Assembly: GCA_047975545.1 (NCBI GenBank)
Contig: JBKEDS010000014.1
Span: forward strand, 80,836-144,835
DNA from: JBKEDS01 sp047975545
Lineage (GTDB): Bacteria; Bacteroidota; Bacteroidia; Flavobacteriales; Flavobacteriaceae
Direction of reading: 5' to 3'
Length of the DNA stretch: 64,000 bases
In this document: one piece after another, positions 58,617 through 64,000 of the stretch
Layout of the letters: every line of letters begins with the position of its first letter
Numbering within the stretch: the first letter of the stretch is position 1
Notes under the pieces: model-generated
Databases searched by the model: none
What the model was told of the DNA's origin: nothing
Seen by the model: only the letters and a program-made list of their open reading frames with translations
Made by a program: the position numbers and the translations under genes

Positions 58617-60242
58617 TTAAAACTTATATTCGGACAAGGATTTAGGGAATTCCTCGGGGTTGGCAGCTAAATGGTAACGGGGGTCGTCTATATCTTCAAC
58701 AATTACCCTTTTAAATTTATTGTTGGCCTTGTACAGCAACGCTTTACAGTCTTCGCTTAAATGTTTTAGGGTTATTTGTTTTCCGGCAGCTTCGTATTTT
58801 TCAACAATATTAAATATGGCTTCTAAGGCCGAATGGTCGCTAACGCGGGATTCCACAAAATCGATTTCAACCATGTCGGGGTCGTTCTTTACATCAAACT
58901 TTTCGTTAAATGTTTTTATGGAGCCAAAAAACAACGGGCCCCAAATTTCGTAGGTTTTTACTTTTCCGTCTTTGGAAAAACGCTTTCTGGCACGAATTCG
59001 TTTAGCACTTTCCCACGAAAATACCAAGGCGCTTACTATAACGCCGGCTGTTACGGCAATGGCCAAATCGAAAATTACGGTTAGCCCCGATACGAGCACC
59101 AACACAAATAAATCGGTTTTCGGAATTTTATTGATTATCCTAAAGCTACTCCAAGCAAAGGTTCCTATTACCACCATAAACATAACCCCTACCAAGGCGG
59201 CTATTGGTACTTGCTCGATTAAGTTCGAAGCAAACAAAATAAAACACAAAAGCCCCAGTGCGGCCACGATGCCCGATAACCGGGTGCGGCCACCGCCTTT
59301 TATATTAATTATGGATTGCCCTATCATGGCACAACCGCCCATGCCGCCAAACAGCCCCGTAACAATATTGGCACCGCCTTGCGCTAAACATTCCTTATTG
59401 GTATTGCCACGGGTTTCGGTAAGCTCGTCGATTAAATTAAGGGTCATTAACGACTCGATTAAGCCTATGGCAGCAAGAATTAGGGCGTAGGGTCCTATAA
59501 ATTTTAGGGTTTCCCAAGTCATGGGAACTTTAGTAAAAATATCGGTTTGGAAAACCGGCAAACCGCCTTTTAGCCCCTCGCCTCCCCCATCTTTAATAAA
59601 ACTACCTACAGTTGCCACATCCAAGCCCCCAAAAACAACAATGAACGAAACTACCACAATAGCAATCAAAGCTTCGGGCCATTTTTTATTAAGCTTTGGC
59701 AAACCGTACATAATGCCCATGGTTAGGGCAACAAGGGCAACCATGCCCCATAGCTTTGGGCCGCCCATCCAAACCATTTCGTCGTTTATGCGCGTTTTAA
59801 ACATGCCCAACTGCGACAAAAAGATAACAATGGCCAAACCGTTTACAAAGCCCATCATGACCGGATGCGGAATTAGCCTAACAAATTTTCCCAATTTAAA
59901 AACGCCTGCCAACATTTGTATAAACCCCATTAAAATAACGGTAGCGAACAAATAGTACAACCCCATGTTTTCGCCTTCGGCTCCCATGGCATTTCCTTTG
60001 GCCCCCAAACTTACCATAACAACGGCCAAGGCTCCGGTAGCACCACTAATCATACCCGGGCGACCACCAAAAACAGCAGTTATTAAACCTATCATAAAAG
60101 CAGCATACAGCCCCACTAAGGGGTCCACGCCTGCCACAAAGGCAAAGGCCACGGCCTCGGGCACTAAAGCCAAGGCTACTGTAATACCACTTAAAATATC
60201 GTTTTTTGCATGGGTTGCCCGTTTTGTAATAAAACCAGTCAT
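58617..60242 (-). CDS. SulP-family anion transporter with STAS domain
   Basis: Inner-membrane anion transporter (sulfate, bicarbonate or another anion), 541 residues from the ATG at 60242; the frame also opens at 60272, but the later start matches family length. It begins with the ITKRATHAKNDILSGITVALALVPEAVAFAFVAGVDPLVGLYAAF signature of SulP proteins and carries the usual GGMGGCAMIGQSIIN loop. A C-terminal STAS domain follows (about 420-520, VEIDFVESRVSDHSALEAIFNI). Substrate is not fixed by sequence. A sulfate role would be natural in a sulfatase-bearing organism, but the gene is far from that locus. Confidence 0.9.
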   Translation of the reverse strand: MTGFITKRATHAKNDILSGITVALALVPEAVAFAFVAGVDPLVGLYAAFMIGLITAVFGGRPGMISGATGALAVVMVSLGAKGNAMGAEGENMGLYYLFATVILMGFIQMLAGVFKLGKFVRLIPHPVMMGFVNGLAIVIFLSQLGMFKTRINDEMVWMGGPKLWGMVALVALTMGIMYGLPKLNKKWPEALIAIVVVSFIVVFGGLDVATVGSFIKDGGGEGLKGGLPVFQTDIFTKVPMTWETLKFIGPYALILAAIGLIESLMTLNLIDELTETRGNTNKECLAQGGANIVTGLFGGMGGCAMIGQSIINIKGGGRTRLSGIVAALGLLCFILFASNLIEQVPIAALVGVMFMVVIGTFAWSSFRIINKIPKTDLFVLVLVSGLTVIFDLAIAVTAGVIVSALVFSWESAKRIRARKRFSKDGKVKTYEIWGPLFFGSIKTFNEKFDVKNDPDMVEIDFVESRVSDHSALEAIFNIVEKYEAAGKQITLKHLSEDCKALLYKANNKFKRVIVEDIDDPRYHLAANPEEFPKSLSEYKF

Positions 60243-60429
60243 TGGTAAATGTTTAAATTTAAAAAGGGGCAAAAATATGGTTTATACGCGTAATGGCAAG
60301 GTTTTTAGCCAAAATCAAAATTTTAATACCCGATAACGTTTTCGGCATACACAAATTCGAATGTTTTAACACGTACCGTTCTAATCTGTGAATTTTTAAA
60401 CGCTTCGCCTTAAACTAAAATAGAAATGT

Positions 60430-60437
60430 TATTTTTG
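60430..60437 (+). promoter_or_regulatory. -7 box of the ThrE-like pair
   Basis: TATTTTTG fits TAnnTTTG, 25 bases before the TTG start at 60463. Confidence 0.5.
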
Positions 60438-60462
60438 TTGTATCGTAAATTTCAGCTTTGGT

Positions 60463-61233
60463 TTGCAACAAATAGATTTAGATAATTTTACTTCCATTTT
60501 GGCCAAAATAGGCGCCATGCTTATTTCCAATGGGGCAAATTCGAACCGGACGGCAAGAAACCTAAACCGGATAGCAAAAGCCTATGGCTATACTATCGAG
60601 GAGTTTTTTTCGCACTCGGCCGTAGTTTTAACGGTTGAGTCGCCCGGTACGGGAGAAAAACGGACTTTGGTTAAAAGCATCCCGGGCTACCATGTTAATT
60701 ATTCCATTATTTCCGAGCTAAGTATTTTAAGCTGGGAGCTGGTACAAAACCAAATGAGCTTGGAGCAGTTGGAGGCCGAACTGGACGACATAAGCCACAT
60801 GGACTCGTACCCCGAATGGGTTAAGTTTTCGTTTATTGGTATTGCCACGGCCTCGCTTGCCATGATTTTTGGCGGCACTTACATTGAGTTTATAATTGCT
60901 TTTTTTGCCGCATTAATTGGTATTTACGTTAGAAAATTTATTTTAAAGAAAAAGTACAATATAAACATAAGTTGGCTTGCGGCCGCCTTTGTATCGACTT
61001 CGGTGGTTAACCTTTGCCGTATTTTCGGGCTGGAGGATTTTCACGGTGCTTTAACGGCCTGTGTGCTGTGGTTAATCCCCGGGGTTCCGCTTATTAACGG
61101 TTCGTTGGATGTTTTGGGCAGCCATGTCGTGGCTGGCTGGGCAAAATTGTCCATGGGCTTTATGCTATTGTTTATGGTTGCCGTTGGGTTTTATCTTTCA
61201 ATATTTATTTTTGGTTATGCCTACATCCTTTAG
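60463..61233 (+). CDS. threonine/serine exporter family protein, large half (ThrE N-terminal domain)
   Basis: First half of a split ThrE-type exporter (DUF1212 family), expected to export small amino acids across the inner membrane. The 256 residues begin with the soluble, conserved region ISNGANSNRTARNLNRIAKAYGY (a divergent form of the family's GAE-x-R signature) and AVVLTVESPG, then four to five transmembrane helices. TTG (60463) is chosen as the start, because the first ATG lies 16 codons in and would cut into the first helix. The second gene begins inside the end of this one (17-base overlap), so both halves are made together. Confidence 0.85.
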   Translation: MQQIDLDNFTSILAKIGAMLISNGANSNRTARNLNRIAKAYGYTIEEFFSHSAVVLTVESPGTGEKRTLVKSIPGYHVNYSIISELSILSWELVQNQMSLEQLEAELDDISHMDSYPEWVKFSFIGIATASLAMIFGGTYIEFIIAFFAALIGIYVRKFILKKKYNINISWLAAAFVSTSVVNLCRIFGLEDFHGALTACVLWLIPGVPLINGSLDVLGSHVVAGWAKLSMGFMLLFMVAVGFYLSIFIFGYAYIL

Positions 61234-61777
61234 TTTTTTTGTTCCAATACTATGGTCAATCCCCGTTTCCATCGGGTTTGCCATGTTGTTCAATACGCCA
61301 CGGCGGGCTTTATGGGCCGTGGGGCTTTTGGGGGCTTTGGGTTTTGGCATTAAAACACTTATGCTTGGCACGGTATTGCCCGATCAAGTTATTTTGGCAT
61401 CGTTGGCAGGTGCCTCGGCGGTTGGTATTTTGGGTAGTTATTTTGCGCACCGCGTGCATACACCGCCCATTGTGTTTACGGTACCTGCCGTAATTAATAT
61501 GATTCCCGGAAAATTTGGTTACGAGTTTATTATTGGTATTTTAAAAATTGTAAACGATAAAGGTAGTTCCAATATCGATTTCGATTATTTTATGATGGTG
61601 CTAAACAACGGGCTTAAAACGGCTTTCATTTTAATGTCCCTTGCCTTTGGCATTATTTTTCCTATTTTAATTTTTAACACCAAATCGGTTAAAAACAAGG
61701 ATATTCACTGGATTATAAACAAAAAGGTAATACGGCGGGTAAAAATGTTAAAGCAAAAATTAACGCCCGACAATTAG
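61217..61777 (+). CDS. threonine/serine exporter family protein, small half (DUF3815)
   Basis: Second half of the split ThrE-type exporter, 186 residues with five membrane segments (FFVPILWSIPVSIGFAMLF, AVGLLGALGFGIKTLML, ILASLAGASAVGILGSYFA, and others). The conserved TPPIVFTVPAVINMIPGKFGYEF is the DUF3815 signature. The ATG at 61217 is favoured: it falls at the usual start of this family and in the overlap with the first gene, while the longer frame from 61109 lies wholly inside the previous gene. It is convergent with the Nudix gene (nine bases). Confidence 0.87.
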   Translation: MPTSFSFFVPILWSIPVSIGFAMLFNTPRRALWAVGLLGALGFGIKTLMLGTVLPDQVILASLAGASAVGILGSYFAHRVHTPPIVFTVPAVINMIPGKFGYEFIIGILKIVNDKGSSNIDFDYFMMVLNNGLKTAFILMSLAFGIIFPILIFNTKSVKNKDIHWIINKKVIRRVKMLKQKLTPDN

Positions 61778-61786
61778 CAGCTTTAA

Positions 61787-62368
61787 TCACACCAACAATT
61801 TAATATTGGCATACGAGTTTTCCATAGCTTTTTTTACCTGTTTGGGGCTTAGCCACTCAACACGGGTTATGCCTTCGTCTACTTGGGCATGGAGCTTTCC
61901 CTTAAAATCGGTTTTCATTTCAAACCAATAGGTTATTTTAACCTTATAGCGCCCATTGCGCTTAAATATATGGTATGTAGTTGGCAGGATTCCCGTAATT
62001 TTTAAATCCGTAACTCCGGTTTCTTCCATGACTTCCCGAATGGCTGTTTTTTCAATGGTTTCGCGGCGTTCGGTTTTTCCTTTTGGCAAATCCCATTTAT
62101 CGTTTCGGTAAATAAACAAAATATTGCCGCCCTGGTTGTAAACCTTGCCGCCCCCGGCCACGACATTGGGTAGTTTTTTTAAAAATTTTTTAAGCAGTTT
62201 TTCGGGCTTATTATGGATTAGCCTTGCTTCTTTTATATCGGTAGTGTTAAGCGCTTTTATTACACGACTTAATTTTACCGTTTTTAACGGGTAGTTTTTA
62301 AAACCGACTTCATGCTCAACAACAGTTGTTAAAACAATAGGTTTATCTCCAACAAAAATTTTGTACAT
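61787..62368 (-). CDS. Nudix hydrolase
   Basis: A 193-residue pyrophosphohydrolase acting on nucleoside diphosphates linked to another moiety. The Nudix box is perfect: GKTERRETIEKTAIREVMEETGV (G-x5-E-x7-REVxEExGV) around residues 94-116, so it should be active. An N-terminal extension of about 75 residues precedes the domain. The gene stands between the exporter pair and pyrE, divergent from pyrE. Substrate cannot be stated. Confidence 0.92.
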   Translation of the reverse strand: MYKIFVGDKPIVLTTVVEHEVGFKNYPLKTVKLSRVIKALNTTDIKEARLIHNKPEKLLKKFLKKLPNVVAGGGKVYNQGGNILFIYRNDKWDLPKGKTERRETIEKTAIREVMEETGVTDLKITGILPTTYHIFKRNGRYKVKITYWFEMKTDFKGKLHAQVDEGITRVEWLSPKQVKKAMENSYANIKLLV

Positions 62369-62482
62369 GCTAACTCAAAAAATTTCGGTAAAAATATTAT
62401 TTTTAGCTTCAAACCGTATACAATTGAAAAATTATTTTATCGACAAAACAAAAAATGACCTTAAAACAATAAATTTATTAAT

Positions 62483-62490
62483 TATTTTTG
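62483..62490 (+). promoter_or_regulatory. -7 box of pyrE
   Basis: TATTTTTG fits TAnnTTTG and ends just four bases before the pyrE ATG, so the mRNA is predicted to be leaderless or nearly so. Confidence 0.6.
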
Positions 62491-62494
62491 CCCC

Positions 62495-63139
62495 ATGATT
62501 TTTAACAAAGACACCGCCAAAAAAACCGCTGAAGTTTTACTGCAAATAAATGCCATAAAACTTAGCCCCAACGAACCCTTTACATGGGCATCGGGGTGGA
62601 AATCGCCTATTTACTGCGACAACCGTATTATTTTATCCTTCCCTACCGTAAGGAACTACGTGCACGAAACCATGGCCAAACAAATAGAAAAGCAATACGG
62701 AAAACCCGATGTTATTGCCGGAGTAGCCACCGGGGCCATTGGCATAGGCATGCTTGTTGCCGAATATTTGGGGCTTCCCTTTATTTACGTGCGACCCGAC
62801 GCTAAAGGCCACGGCCGTAAAAACCAAATCGAGGGCTTTGTTGAAAGCGGCCAAAATGTTGTGGTGGTCGAAGACCTAATAAGCACCGGAAAAAGCAGCC
62901 TAAACGCCGTTAAAGCCCTAAAGGAAGCCAAAGTAAACGTTAAGGGCATGATTGCCATTTTTACCTATGGTTTTGATGTGGCTGCCGAAAATTTCAAAAA
63001 AGAAAATATACTCCTGCAAACCCTAAGCAATTACGGCAGTTTGTTGGAACAGGCTTTGGAAACCAACTATATTTCGGACAAGGATTTAAAAACACTGGCC
63101 GAATGGAACACCAATCCCAGCGAATGGAACGCTAATTGA
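62495..63139 (+). CDS. pyrE: orotate phosphoribosyltransferase
   Basis: Pyrimidine synthesis enzyme that makes orotidine monophosphate from orotate and PRPP. The 214 residues contain the N-terminal FTWASGWKSPIYCDNR, the catalytic-loop segment RPDAKGHGRKNQIEG, and the PRPP-binding motif VVVVEDLISTGKSS, all at normal positions. A following START-like gene lies 38 bases downstream and is probably on the same transcript. The ATG at 62495 directly follows a -7 box. Confidence 0.97.
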   Translation: MIFNKDTAKKTAEVLLQINAIKLSPNEPFTWASGWKSPIYCDNRIILSFPTVRNYVHETMAKQIEKQYGKPDVIAGVATGAIGIGMLVAEYLGLPFIYVRPDAKGHGRKNQIEGFVESGQNVVVVEDLISTGKSSLNAVKALKEAKVNVKGMIAIFTYGFDVAAENFKKENILLQTLSNYGSLLEQALETNYISDKDLKTLAEWNTNPSEWNAN

Positions 63140-63177
63140 TATAGCGTAACCAGTAACAAACAAAACAACAATATATT

Positions 63178-63573
63178 ATGAATTTAGAATCGCCAAAAGT
63201 AAACATAGGCAAATCGCCCGAAGACGTGTTTAATTTTTTATCCAACATAAAAAACTTCGAAACCATAATGCCTGAAAACATTAGCAAATTTGAGATTTTG
63301 GAAGAAGACACTTTTATTTTTGCCCTAAAAGGCATGCCCGAAATAACCCTAAAAAAGAAAGAAGTAATACCGCCCAACAAAATTGTTTTGGGCGCAGCGG
63401 GCGGTAAAATAGATTTTTCGTTAACTGCCGAAATCGAAAAAAAAGACAACGCCTCCAGCCAAGTACAGTTAAAATTCAACGGCGATTTTAACCCCATGAT
63501 GGCCATGATGATTAAAGGCCCTATTAATAAATTTATAGAAACCCTGGCCACCAATATACCAAAATCGGTTTAA
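63178..63573 (+). CDS. SRPBCC (START-like) family protein
   Basis: A 131-residue small protein of the Bet v1/START-like fold, with a typical beginning (ESPKVNIGKSPEDVFNFLSNIKNFETIMPENISKFEIL) and end (IKGPINKFIETLATNIPKS). The fold makes a hydrophobic pocket for lipids or other ligands. The gene follows pyrE and its last four bases overlap the end of the convergent biotin ligase gene. Function unknown beyond the fold. Confidence 0.85.
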   Translation: MNLESPKVNIGKSPEDVFNFLSNIKNFETIMPENISKFEILEEDTFIFALKGMPEITLKKKEVIPPNKIVLGAAGGKIDFSLTAEIEKKDNASSQVQLKFNGDFNPMMAMMIKGPINKFIETLATNIPKSV

Positions 63574-64000
63574 TACAGTAGGGACACTTCCTTTAAGCTG
63601 TACTCCTTTACAATATTATCCTCCAGTACAATTTGAAGATTTCCAGAATCGGACACTTGCCTTATAAACCCCGAAAACACAACGCCCTCGGCATCCTTAA
63701 AGGTCGAGGGTTTATTTTTTCGGAACAAATAGGTTTCGTACTCGGTTTTTAATTCACTTAAAGCACCTTGTTTCAACACTTTAAAATAATACTTTAAATT
63801 TTGTAAAATTTGGCTTAAAACCTCATCCAAATCAAAAATCCGTCCCGAAATTAGTTTTAGCGACGAAGCCTGCGGCAAATTAAAAAATTCCGATTGGTTA
63901 ACGTTTAGCCCAATACCAATAATGGATTCCTCAAACCTATTTTGCCGCACGATATTTTCAATTAAAATACCACATAATTTCTTGTCTTCTGACAAAATGT
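63570..64000 (-). CDS. birA: biotin--[acetyl-CoA-carboxylase] ligase, C-terminal part (N-terminus outside window)
   Basis: Attaches biotin to the carboxylase carrier protein. The visible frame runs to the window edge; it opens in the middle of the ligase domain, just after where the substrate-binding region would lie. The recognisable pieces are the KLCGILIEN strand (family GGxLxE type), IIGIGLNVNQS with the conserved Asn, and a C-terminal SH3-like domain (about the last 50 residues, GVVFSGFIRQVSDSGNLQI). The frame's apparent TTG start at 63995 is not real; coding continues beyond 64000. Convergent with the START-like gene. Confidence 0.88.
   Translation of the reverse strand, partial: ILSEDKKLCGILIENIVRQNRFEESIIGIGLNVNQSEFFNLPQASSLKLISGRIFDLDEVLSQILQNLKYYFKVLKQGALSELKTEYETYLFRKNKPSTFKDAEGVVFSGFIRQVSDSGNLQIVLEDNIVKEYSLKEVSLLY

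Noticed and set aside
59521..60336. Long plus-strand frames opposite the SulP gene.
   Set aside because: Low-complexity Pro/Lys-rich translations antisense to a clear membrane transporter; shadow frames.

Overview
The window is AT-rich DNA (roughly 40 % G+C by eye) from a member of the Bacteroidota, most likely a marine Flavobacteriaceae. The grounds are two SusC/SusD pairs, a hybrid two-component system, sulfatases, a type IX secretion (T9SS) sorting domain and a T9SS Plug protein, Bacteroidota -7 boxes (TAnnTTTG) with no clear Shine-Dalgarno sites, and a Na+-pumping NADH dehydrogenase. No tRNA, rRNA, CRISPR array or insertion sequence was seen.

Region 1 (1-8105): a minus-strand amino-sugar operon: nucleotidyltransferase, N-acetylhexosamine-kinase-like protein, FucP/NagP-type transporter, NagB/PIG-L fusion, and a GH20 beta-N-acetylhexosaminidase cut by the window edge. 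A divergent LacI-family gene sits beside two tandem perfect palindromes that look like its operators. Region 2 (8121-30106): a polysaccharide utilisation locus (PUL) with a CBM9-like protein, two S1 sulfatases, a truncated KilA-N gene, a hybrid sensor/regulator (HTCS), susC1-susD1, an orphan 495-residue lipoprotein, susC2-susD2 and a serine hydrolase. Three promoters (sulfatases, susC1, orphan lipoprotein) share a TTTAmCCCC-N4-wTTGA element 44-45 bases before a -7 box, which suggests one HTCS regulon. GH20, sulfatases and amino-sugar genes together point to a sulfated N-acetylhexosamine glycan. No backbone depolymerase is visible here.

Region 3 (30164-39636): holA, a solo HsdR-N-like protein, a glycosyltransferase, OmpA-type and beta-barrel proteins, two orphan lipoproteins, then a sigma factor, a membrane TPR protein and a TPR-CHAT gene that has lost most of its protease domain through an internal deletion. 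Region 4 (39678-48018): a T9SS-sorted surface protein and the complete nqrABCDEF operon. Region 5 (48142-64000): mostly housekeeping genes (T9SS Plug, apaG, pruA, yaaA, rluD-like, PASTA protein, ddl, coaD, SulP transporter, split ThrE-type exporter, Nudix, pyrE, START-like protein, partial birA), with a small toxin-antitoxin pair between ddl and coaD.

Intergenic repeats typical of flavobacteria recur. One 67-base unit occurs twice, each time just downstream of a PUL transcription unit.
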